This document shows positions 1 through 5,837 of a stretch of DNA of 11,822 nt, one piece after another. The DNA lies in NCBI GenBank assembly GCA_903872005.1, contig CAIQJD010000619.1:1-11822 (forward strand). The letters are read 5' to 3'. The translations under genes and the position numbers were made by a program. Source of the DNA: an uncultured bacterium (lineage in GTDB: Bacteria; Chloroflexota; Anaerolineae; JACIWP01). The notes beneath the pieces were generated by a model, which was given only the letters and a program-made list of their open reading frames with translations, did no database searches and was not told the origin of the DNA. Position 1 is the stretch's first letter; the number at the start of each line of letters is the position of its first letter.

Positions 1-1
1 A

Positions 2-928
2 AGGCGCGCCCTGCAGGACGCCTGGAGGAGTGATGACGTCTGGAACGATCTGGCCCATGTGCCCACGTTGCGCCTGGAGATGGCCGGCTGGGCCAACGAT
101 GCGCCGCGCACGCGCCAGACCTTCTTGAAGCATCTGGGCGCGCTGCCGGCCGGCGCGTGGCATGCTCTGGCCGGTTTCTGCGCCAGCATGCACGCCGGCG
201 ATCCCGATTTCCAGCGCCCGAATGGCGACTATCAGTCCTGGTACATCCATGACCGGGGCAGCGATGCGCTGTTGCAGGGATTTGAGCATTGGGACGCGGT
301 GGAGGGCGCGCTGATCGCCTACTATCTGCGCCGGCCGCTGCATTGGCTGGGCGTCATCGCCTGGAGCCGCCGGCCGGCGGACTACTTCTGCATCACCGAG
401 GCCGGGGCGCGCTTCCTGGCCGGCGAGCTGGAGCTGGTCAGCGCCCCGGCCGGCGACCCGTTGCAGGTCGGCGACGATTTGACCATCGCGCTGACGCCGG
501 ATGCGAGCCTGTATCACCGCTTGCAGGTTGAGCGTTTCGCCGAGCGTTGCGCCGACGCCAGGAGCTACCGCATGACGCCGCGCAGCCTGCTACAAGCGCG
601 CGCCCAGGAGATTCCCCTGGAAGCGGCGCGGCGCTTCCTCGAAAGGGCGGCCGGCGCGCCCCTCTCGGATGCCGCCGACGCGGAGCTGCGCCACTGTTGG
701 AACGCGTTCAACCGCGTCCGCACGCGCCGGCTGGTCTTGCTGGAATTCGCCGCGCCGGAGGTATTGGAGTGGCTGCGGGGCGACGCCGAGGCCGCGCCGT
801 TGCTCGGCCGAGCCGTCTCGGAGCAGAGCGTCATCGTTTCCGAGAGCCGGCTCAGCCGGCTGTTGGCGCGGCTGCGCCGGCTGGGCCTGAATGCCGAAGT
901 CGTGCCAGAGGCCCCACGCGAGGCTTGA
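2..928 (+). CDS. Helicase-associated (XPB/Ssl2-like) domain protein, 5'-truncated by the window edge
   Basis: The reading frame is open from base 2 with no stop, and the residues before the first possible start (GTG at 59) read as ordinary protein (RRALQDAW..., then NDLAHVPTLRLEM), so the gene begins upstream and 308 C-terminal residues are visible. The stretch encoded at about 461-700 (LQVGDDLTIAL, then SYRMTPRSLLQA and RFLERAAGAPL) matches the pattern of the helicase-associated Helicase_C_3/XPB-Ssl2-like domain: a beta strand, then a 'YR-T--SL' helix, then 'FLE---G-PL'. The tail (WNAFNRVRTRRLVLLEF..., then SRLSRLLARLRRLGL) fits the usual end of these proteins. The family is often annotated as a helicase XPB-like protein, but no Walker A/B or helicase motif is visible in this part. 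Its role is probably DNA-related but uncertain. The following gene starts 46 bases downstream on the same strand and is functionally unrelated. Confidence 0.72.
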   Translation, partial: RRALQDAWRSDDVWNDLAHVPTLRLEMAGWANDAPRTRQTFLKHLGALPAGAWHALAGFCASMHAGDPDFQRPNGDYQSWYIHDRGSDALLQGFEHWDAVEGALIAYYLRRPLHWLGVIAWSRRPADYFCITEAGARFLAGELELVSAPAGDPLQVGDDLTIALTPDASLYHRLQVERFAERCADARSYRMTPRSLLQARAQEIPLEAARRFLERAAGAPLSDAADAELRHCWNAFNRVRTRRLVLLEFAAPEVLEWLRGDAEAAPLLGRAVSEQSVIVSESRLSRLLARLRRLGLNAEVVPEAPREA

Positions 929-974
929 TGGGCGTCGGGCAATTTGCCGCAGAGGCGGGAGAAGGGAAAGAGAC

Positions 975-2360
975 ATGCCGAGGGTTGACCTGCTCATCAC
1001 GCATGGCGTTATCCTGACGCTGGATGCCGGCCGGCGCATCTTCCTGGACGGCGCGCTGGCAGTGGCCGGCGGGCGCATCGTCGCGGTCGGGCGCAGCGCC
1101 GATCTGCTGCGCGATTACCCGGCCGGCTGCGTGCTGGATGTCGCCGGCGGGGTCGTCCAGCCCGGCTTCGTGGACTGTCATGTCCACCTGTCGCAACATC
1201 TGGGGCGCGGCACGATCCCCGACCATTGGCCCGAAGCGCGCGAGCATACCCAGTGGTTCCCCTATTGGACGCATATCACCGAAGAAGACGCCTACTGTTC
1301 GGCCATGCTGGCCTGTTTGGAGATGGCGCGCAACGGCACAACGACCTTTTGCGAGAATGGGGCGCGCTTCGCCGCCGAGCTGAACGCCGGCGTGGCCGAA
1401 GCCGTGGGGCTGCGCGGCATCGTCGCGGAGGTCTGCTGGGATCTGGCGCCCTACCCGCAAGTGGCCGTGGGCGACACAGACGCCTGTCTGGCGCGGTTGG
1501 AGCGCCAACTGGGCGCGCTGCCGCACCGGCCGGGGGCGCGCGTCTGGGCCGGCGTGGGAATGGCCGGCATGGGGCTGTGCAGCGACCGGCTGTTGGTGGA
1601 GGGGAAGCGCCTGGCGCAGCGCGCCGGCGTCTTGATGGATATGCACCAATCCTTTGGGCCGGCCGATGTGGCTGCCTATCGCCAACATGCCGGCGGCAAA
1701 TCGGCCGTCGCCCACCTGGACGGGTTGGGCATCCTGGGGCCGGATTTGCAGATCGTGCATCTGATCTACGCGGACATGGAAGAAGTGGCTCTGTTGGCGC
1801 GCACCCGCACGAACGCGGTGCATTGTCCGGCGGCCTCGACGCGCGTGGCGATGGGCGTCTCGCGGGTGGGGCATTTCCCGGAGATGCTGGCGGCCGGCGT
1901 CAACGTGGCCCTCGGCTCGGATTCGGGCAACTATTCGGACTTCTTCGACGTAGGCCGGCAAGCCTATCTGGCGGCCACGCTCCACCGCGAAGCGCGCGGC
2001 CAGATGCCGACGATTTCAGCCGAGCAAGCCCTGGAGATGGCGACGATCAATGGGGCGCGCTCGTTGGGGCTGGCTGATGAGATCGGCTCCTTGGAGGCCG
2101 GCAAGCGGGCCGACATCGTCATCCATTCGGCCCGCCGGCCCGAATGGCGGCCGGGCCTCGATCCGGTCAACAGCCTGATCTACAGCGCCCAATCGGCCGG
2201 CGTGGATACGGTCATCGTGGATGGCGAGATCATCGTGCAGGGCGGGCGCTTCACGAAGGTGGACGAAGAGGCCGAATACCGGCGCATTGATCGCGCCGCC
2301 CGCGCCCTGTATGATCGAATGGGCTACACCATCCCGCACCGTTGGCCGGTCATCGCATAA
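975..2360 (+). CDS. Amidohydrolase, MTA/SAH deaminase or chlorohydrolase-like (461 aa)
   Basis: The start is ATG 975, preceded by a purine-rich site (GGGAGAAGGGAAAG); the frame is open further upstream but would overlap the preceding gene. The protein has the standard architecture: an N-terminal beta-sandwich strand set (VDLLITHGVILTLD, IVAVG), a TIM-barrel hydrolase core, and a C-terminal return to the sandwich (GSLEAGKRADIVI, then VIVDGEIIVQGGRF). Expected mononuclear metal ligands are visible: H69 and H71 in GFVDCHVHLSQ, H224 in MDMHQSF, H262 in IVHLIYAD, and D316 in LGSDSG; H283 lies in VHCPAAS. Known relatives deaminate methylthioadenosine, S-adenosylhomocysteine or guanine, or dechlorinate/deaminate s-triazines. 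Odd point: in those enzymes the barrel His is followed three residues later by a catalytic Glu (HxxE); here that position is F227. The reaction may therefore differ from ordinary aminopurine deamination. It is the first gene of an apparent four-gene operon; the next gene starts 23 bases after its stop. Family placement is confident; the substrate is unknown. Confidence 0.88.
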   Translation: MPRVDLLITHGVILTLDAGRRIFLDGALAVAGGRIVAVGRSADLLRDYPAGCVLDVAGGVVQPGFVDCHVHLSQHLGRGTIPDHWPEAREHTQWFPYWTHITEEDAYCSAMLACLEMARNGTTTFCENGARFAAELNAGVAEAVGLRGIVAEVCWDLAPYPQVAVGDTDACLARLERQLGALPHRPGARVWAGVGMAGMGLCSDRLLVEGKRLAQRAGVLMDMHQSFGPADVAAYRQHAGGKSAVAHLDGLGILGPDLQIVHLIYADMEEVALLARTRTNAVHCPAASTRVAMGVSRVGHFPEMLAAGVNVALGSDSGNYSDFFDVGRQAYLAATLHREARGQMPTISAEQALEMATINGARSLGLADEIGSLEAGKRADIVIHSARRPEWRPGLDPVNSLIYSAQSAGVDTVIVDGEIIVQGGRFTKVDEEAEYRRIDRAARALYDRMGYTIPHRWPVIA

Positions 2361-2383
2361 CAGTCTCATGCAAGGAGCGCCGC

Positions 2384-3619
2384 ATGTCCGATCGCGAGAT
2401 CCTCAAGCCGTTGGTGGAGCGCACGCTGGAATTGGCCGGCCGGCCCGACGAGGCGCGCAAGAAAGAACTCTGGGCGCGGCTCAACGCCCTGTTGCCGGTC
2501 GAGAAAATCCCAGTCTCCCTGACCTTCGAGGGTATTCCCCGCAGGCAGTGGGACGCCATGTTCGGGGAGAAGCATCTGCGCTGTCAGGGCGAACTGGCTC
2601 GCGAGATTGAGTTCTATCTTAAGCAGCGGGTCTGGATGGCCGAGAACGTGCCCGACGATCACGTCATCTGGCCGGCCGTCGCCATTCCGGCGGTCTATCT
2701 GCCGCAACACCACCAGTGGGGCGTCGAATTGCGCCGGGCGCACACAGACGACGAGTTGGGTTCGACGGCCGAAATCGCGCCTTTCGCGGAAGATGTGGAC
2801 ATGGCGCGCCTGCGCCGGCCGTATACGGACGTGGATGAAGCCGGCACGGCGACGCATCTGGCTGAAGCCAGCGAATTACTGGACGGCCGGCTGAGCGTCT
2901 TCCCGACCTACGCGACCCTGGGCGAATCGCCCTTCGAGTGGGCCGTCAAACTGCGCGGCATGCAGCAGCTCTTCTATGATGCCTACGATAACCCGCAGAT
3001 CATCCATGCATTGATGACCTTCGTGACCGAGGCGACCCTGGCCGATCATCGGCATCGCGAGGCCCACGGGTGGATCAATTGCCCGGTAGAACCCTCCGGC
3101 CGCTACCAGATGACGCTCACTTGGCGCCAGATCGCCACCTATCCCCTGCCGGACTTCGATCCGCGCCATCCGCGCATCTGCGATGAGCGCGCTTACGTCT
3201 CGGCCCAGAGCGCCTTCGGTTTCGGGCCGAAGATGTTCGCTGAGTTCGTGCATCCCTACAATAGCCGGCTGGCGGCGCTCTTCCCGCCCAAGTCGGTCTA
3301 TTTTCACGGCTGCGAATGTCTCGATCAGAAGCTGGACGTGATCGCCACGCTGCCCAATCTGGGCCGGCATCACGTTTCGGCCTGGAGCAATGTGGCCCTG
3401 GCGACCGAGAAGTACCAGGGCGCGGTGGTGCTGGAAGTGACAACGCATCCCATGCTGGTCTGCGCCGGCCGGCAGGAGATGCGCGACACGATGGCCGGCC
3501 TGGCGCGGGCGGCGGCCGGCCACCCCATGACCTTGGGCATCACGGACATCTACAACTTCGGCGGCGAGCCGGACAATCTGCGCCGCTGGGCCGAAGCCGC
3601 TCAGGACGCGGTAGACTGA
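2384..3619 (+). CDS. Uroporphyrinogen decarboxylase-like protein, corrinoid methyltransferase superfamily (411 aa)
   Basis: The start at ATG 2384 is set by AAGGAG at 2372-2377, six bases upstream; the frame is also open further upstream, into the previous gene's end. The sequence fits the UroD/MtaA/CmuA barrel superfamily, especially the C-terminal half: SVYFHGCECLDQKLDVI, then a strand and NLGRHHVSAWSNV, then TLGITDIYNFGGEPDNLRRW near the end. The Arg-rich N-terminal substrate motif of true haem-pathway uroporphyrinogen decarboxylase is not present, so porphyrin synthesis is unlikely. H308-x-C310 corresponds to the His-x-Cys zinc pair of methylcobamide:thiol methyltransferases such as MtaA. 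The third Cys ligand expected near the last strand is not obvious (ITDIYNF occupies that region); C360 (HPMLVC) or C312 might serve. The inferred role is methyl transfer to or from a corrinoid protein or thiol, but no corrinoid-binding protein gene is in the window. It sits between two amidohydrolase genes, with gaps of 23 and 39 bases, suggesting the same pathway. Confidence 0.78.
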   Translation: MSDREILKPLVERTLELAGRPDEARKKELWARLNALLPVEKIPVSLTFEGIPRRQWDAMFGEKHLRCQGELAREIEFYLKQRVWMAENVPDDHVIWPAVAIPAVYLPQHHQWGVELRRAHTDDELGSTAEIAPFAEDVDMARLRRPYTDVDEAGTATHLAEASELLDGRLSVFPTYATLGESPFEWAVKLRGMQQLFYDAYDNPQIIHALMTFVTEATLADHRHREAHGWINCPVEPSGRYQMTLTWRQIATYPLPDFDPRHPRICDERAYVSAQSAFGFGPKMFAEFVHPYNSRLAALFPPKSVYFHGCECLDQKLDVIATLPNLGRHHVSAWSNVALATEKYQGAVVLEVTTHPMLVCAGRQEMRDTMAGLARAAAGHPMTLGITDIYNFGGEPDNLRRWAEAAQDAVD

Positions 3620-3648
3620 ACGCAAGGCGACTCAGTATAGAGATAGAT

Positions 3649-3653
3649 GGAGG
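3649..3653 (+). promoter_or_regulatory. Ribosome binding site deciding the start at 3659
   Basis: GGAGG lies five bases before ATG 3659. A competing in-frame ATG at 3647 overlaps this site and has no good ribosome binding site of its own, so the downstream start is preferred. The sequence GGAGGCTA recurs before the ATG at 4451. Confidence 0.75.
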
Positions 3654-3658
3654 CTAAC

Positions 3659-4420
3659 ATGCTGATTGACATCCATGCCCACGATGGCAAGTTCCGACGC
3701 ACCGAGCCGATCCCCGGCGTGACGGCAGCGTATGACTATCGCGGCGAGACGATGGCGGACTTCATCGCCGACCTGGATCGCGACGCGGTGGACTACTGTT
3801 TCCTCTCGTCGGTGCAGGCGCTCCTGGAAGACATGGTGAAGGGAAATGTGACCACCTACGCCGACGCCGATCTCGACCCGCGCCTCTTCGCCTACACGTA
3901 CTACGATCCCATGAACGTCGAAGCGTCGCTGGCGGAGATCGAGCGGTATCGCCGGCATCCCAAGTTCATCGGCTTCAAGTCGCGGCCGGAGTTCCACAAG
4001 ATCTGCTTCGACCATCCCGATTACCGGCCGCTGCTGGAAGCGTCCGCGCGCCTGGACAAGCCGATCCTGCTGCATTGCACGCCGATGGAAGACGCCGTCG
4101 CGATGCGCGACATGGCGGCGCTGTACCCGACGGCCAAGCTCATCATGGTGCATGCCTGTCTGGGGCAGTATCGCGAGGCGGTGACGCTGATTCGCGAGCG
4201 CGAGAACGTCTTCGTGGAGCCGGTCACTTCGATGCACTTTCCGGGCAAGATACGCACGATCCTCGACATTGTGGGGAGCGGCCGGCTGATGTTCGGCACG
4301 GACTATGGTCTGATATCCCGGCCGCGCATCTTGCGCACTTACGAGGAGGCGCAGATGACGCCGGCCGAGCGTGAGGCGGTCTTCGCCGGCAACGCCCGGC
4401 GCGTCTTCGGTCTGAAGTAA
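3659..4420 (+). CDS. Metal-dependent amidohydrolase, amidohydrolase_2 type (253 aa)
   Basis: A compact TIM-barrel hydrolase related to the amidohydrolase_2 group (ACMSD-like decarboxylases, TatD-like and other small metal hydrolases). It opens directly on the first strand with the HxH metal pair, H6 and H8 in LIDIHAHDG. Later ligands are H139 (PILLHCTP), H165 (LIMVHACLG) and D215 (LMFGTDYG), in the normal order and spacing. K107 (FIGFKSRP) lies where some relatives carry a strand-end Lys. There is no signal peptide, so it should be cytoplasmic. The closing residues (AEREAVFAGNARRVFGL) are the typical C-terminal helix of the family. It follows the UroD-like gene by 39 bases and precedes the small TIGR04076-like gene by 30 bases, which supports co-transcription. 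The family covers hydrolases, decarboxylases and lactonases, so the reaction cannot be assigned from sequence. Family membership is confident; substrate unknown. Confidence 0.86.
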   Translation: MLIDIHAHDGKFRRTEPIPGVTAAYDYRGETMADFIADLDRDAVDYCFLSSVQALLEDMVKGNVTTYADADLDPRLFAYTYYDPMNVEASLAEIERYRRHPKFIGFKSRPEFHKICFDHPDYRPLLEASARLDKPILLHCTPMEDAVAMRDMAALYPTAKLIMVHACLGQYREAVTLIRERENVFVEPVTSMHFPGKIRTILDIVGSGRLMFGTDYGLISRPRILRTYEEAQMTPAEREAVFAGNARRVFGLK

Positions 4421-4450
4421 GGAGCGTATCTGACGTCTGAGGAGGCTACG

Positions 4451-4771
4451 ATGGCGACACTGCACAAAGTGAAGATCACGGTAGTGCGGAAGATGGACAT
4501 GCGCGACCTGTGGGGCGCAGGGAACCCCGGCGTGGTGGAAGATTTCCCGCCGGTCTGCGACGCCTTTGCGGTCGGCGATACGTTCATCGTGGCCCCGGGA
4601 CAGACGCCGGCCGGCTTCTGTTCGGGCGCGTTCGCGGACATCTACCGCTTCGTGAGCGGCCTGCAACGGGGCGCGGACTATCATTGGATGGCGAAGCCGG
4701 GCGAAGTCACGGTCTGTTGTGTGGATGCGTTCCGGCCGGTGGTTTTCAAGATCGAGCGGTTGGAAGAGTGA
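4451..4771 (+). CDS. TIGR04076-like small cysteine-containing protein (106 aa)
   Basis: The start is fixed by GGAGG at 4441-4445, five bases upstream of ATG 4451. The protein matches, from memory, the layout of the TIGR04076 family: an opening strand (HKVKITVVRK), a Cys in the first third (C36, FPPVCDAFAVGDTFIV), the motif PAGFCSGAFADIYRFV with C57, a Trp (W79), and a closing CCVDAFRPVVFKIERL with C89 and C90. Its length of about 100 residues is normal for the family. It has no signal peptide or membrane segment. Function is unknown; the conserved Cys residues suggest metal binding or redox chemistry, which is inference. It is the last gene of the cluster, 30 bases after the amidohydrolase, and its stop is followed by an inverted repeat at 4798-4831 and a new promoter. 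Confidence 0.8.
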   Translation: MATLHKVKITVVRKMDMRDLWGAGNPGVVEDFPPVCDAFAVGDTFIVAPGQTPAGFCSGAFADIYRFVSGLQRGADYHWMAKPGEVTVCCVDAFRPVVFKIERLEE

Positions 4772-4797
4772 TGGCGCTGCGGAAGCGGCGGCAACGG

Positions 4798-4831
4798 TTC
4801 AGGGTTACATCGCCCTGACCCCAACCCTGAA
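4798..4831 (+). terminator. Inverted repeat after the four-gene cluster, possible weak terminator
   Basis: TTCAGGGTT (4798-4806) pairs perfectly with AACCCTGAA (4823-4831) across a 16-base loop. The loop contains a second CCCTGA (4813-4818) that can pair instead with TCAGGG (4799-4804) across an 8-base loop, so two hairpins compete. No run of T follows, so classical intrinsic termination is doubtful. Its position 26 bases after the stop of the last cluster gene and just before a new promoter is suggestive. Confidence 0.4.
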
Positions 4832-4852
4832 TAGTTTCATGTTGTGAGCGGT

Positions 4853-4881
4853 TTGACTTTCCGCCATGGCTGGCCTATACT
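4853..4881 (+). promoter_or_regulatory. Sigma-70-type promoter for the secreted repeat protein
   Basis: TTGACT (4853-4858) and TATACT (4876-4881) each differ from the -35 and -10 consensus at one base and are separated by exactly 17 bases. The predicted transcript would start near 4888, giving a leader of about 60 bases before ATG 4949. It is the best promoter match I found in the window and marks an independent transcription unit after the four-gene cluster. Confidence 0.7.
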
Positions 4882-4898
4882 GATGTATGAAACATACC

Positions 4899-4920
4899 GT
4901 GAGCGCGAGCCGGCTCTCAC
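4899..4920 (+). promoter_or_regulatory. Dyad symmetry in the 5' leader
   Basis: The predicted leader contains the perfect 10-bp palindrome GAGCCGGCTC (4907-4916), and GTGAG (4899-4903) can pair with CTCAC (4916-4920). CATACC also occurs on both sides, at 4893 and 4921. It could be an operator or an RNA hairpin just downstream of the transcription start. Function is unproven; GC-rich palindromes built on GCCGGC are common in this DNA. Confidence 0.3.
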
Positions 4921-4948
4921 CATACCTTCGCAGGGAGGATAGCGGAAG

Positions 4949-5686
4949 ATGAAACGCGTGCTGTCTATGATCGGGATTTGCATCGTCCTTATCAGCCTGT
5001 CGGGGATCAGCGTCTTGGCCAGGGGCGGAACCCCCGACGTGACCCCACCCGTCGTCTATGCCGTCGGCGCCTCGCCGACGACTACCCCCATGAAGGACTG
5101 CCCCGGCAACCGCTCGGTGATGGTGCAGGGGAAGGCCATGGATATGGGCGGCGTTGCGCGCGTGATAGCCACGCTCCACTCGCCGGCCGGCGTCATGACC
5201 AACTGGCGCATGTCCCTCATGCCCGACGGCTACTGGCGCGTCTGGATTCCCAAGACCCGATTCACCATGAAAGGGACGTGGTATGTCCGCGTCCAGGCGT
5301 TTGACTACTTCGAAAACACGACCAAATCCGGCTGGTATGGCATCGCCGTCAGCGCATGCGACGTTACTCCGCCCGTCCTGAGCGAGCCGACCTGGTCGCC
5401 CAACGAGATCGTTGGCCGCGCCTGCGGCGGCGTGCGTACTGCCCTGGTGCAAACGACCGCCTGGGACGCCTCCGGCATCAGGGTTGTTGAGTTGTGGTTC
5501 TTGGCGCCGGGAGAGGCCCAATGGGTCACCCTCAACATGGCGCGTTACAGCAACAACGGCTATCAGGCCAGCATCGGCAACTTCCGCGTCGGCCAGGCGG
5601 AATTCTATATCAAAGCGTTCGACCAGCTCAATCACGTGAGCTACACAGAACACTATTTCATCCCGGTGCGAGGCTGCCCGCCTTGA
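4949..5686 (+). CDS. Secreted protein with two Ig-like repeats (245 aa)
   Basis: ATG 4949 is preceded by GGGAGGA. Residues 1 to about 24 form a signal peptide: MKR, a hydrophobic stretch (VLSMIGICIVLISLSGISV), and a likely cleavage after VLA. There is no lipobox, so the mature protein is probably released or cell-wall associated. The mature chain consists of two repeats of about 105 residues, each opening with DVTPPV (residues 30 and 138). They share the order Cys, a 'VQ-A-D--G' strand (VMVQGKAMDMGGV; ALVQTTAWDASGI), a 'GY---I' strand, an 'AFD--N' turn (QAFDYFEN; KAFDQLNH), and a final Cys. The cysteines pair neatly as C51/C137 and C159/C243, one likely disulphide per repeat. The pattern resembles bacterial Ig-like surface domains; no catalytic motif is seen. 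The gene has its own promoter and a strong hairpin after it, so it is probably monocistronic. Specific function is unknown. Confidence 0.8.
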   Translation: MKRVLSMIGICIVLISLSGISVLARGGTPDVTPPVVYAVGASPTTTPMKDCPGNRSVMVQGKAMDMGGVARVIATLHSPAGVMTNWRMSLMPDGYWRVWIPKTRFTMKGTWYVRVQAFDYFENTTKSGWYGIAVSACDVTPPVLSEPTWSPNEIVGRACGGVRTALVQTTAWDASGIRVVELWFLAPGEAQWVTLNMARYSNNGYQASIGNFRVGQAEFYIKAFDQLNHVSYTEHYFIPVRGCPP

Positions 5687-5724
5687 TCCTTACCGAACCA
5701 GGGTTGATCTGACCATCGCATGAT

Positions 5725-5754
5725 GCAGCCGCCGGCCGTTTGGCCGGCGGCTGC
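5725..5754 (+). terminator. Perfect 13-bp hairpin after the secreted-protein gene
   Basis: GCAGCCGCCGGCC (5725-5737) pairs without mismatch with GGCCGGCGGCTGC (5742-5754) around the loop GTTT. It begins 39 bases after the stop of the secreted-protein gene. No T run follows on either strand, so it is either a U-less terminator or a transcript-stabilising hairpin. Confidence 0.55.
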
Positions 5755-5772
5755 GCGCTCCAGCGCCCCTGT

Positions 5773-5801
5773 TTGCGCGAATGGGCGACCTTGAGTAACA
5801 T
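5773..5801 (+). promoter_or_regulatory. Weak promoter candidate for the oxidoreductase gene
   Basis: TTGCGC (5773-5778) and TAACAT (5796-5801) are 17 bases apart and lie between the hairpin at 5725-5754 and ATG 5838. They match consensus at only 3 and 4 of 6 positions. Position is the main support, because the oxidoreductase gene should need a promoter after the hairpin. Confidence 0.3.
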
Positions 5802-5837
5802 AGCCGGCGTCTGCATCTCCTTCCAGGAGCGCTCGCC

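Noticed and set aside
59..928. GTG at 59 as the start of the first gene
   Set aside because: The frame is open to the window edge and the upstream residues look like real protein, so the gene is cut by the window rather than starting here.
2384..3619. Haem-pathway uroporphyrinogen decarboxylase (hemE)
   Set aside because: The N-terminal Arg-rich substrate motif is missing, the His-x-Cys pair points to the methyltransferase branch, and no other haem genes are nearby.
3647..3658. ATG 3647 as start of the second amidohydrolase
   Set aside because: It overlaps the GGAGG that serves ATG 3659, and relatives begin directly at the first barrel strand, as the shorter form does.
4840..4860. A lac-operator-like stretch (GTTGTGAGCGG)
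   Set aside because: Only one half matches and there is no symmetric partner; it overlaps the -35 element by chance.
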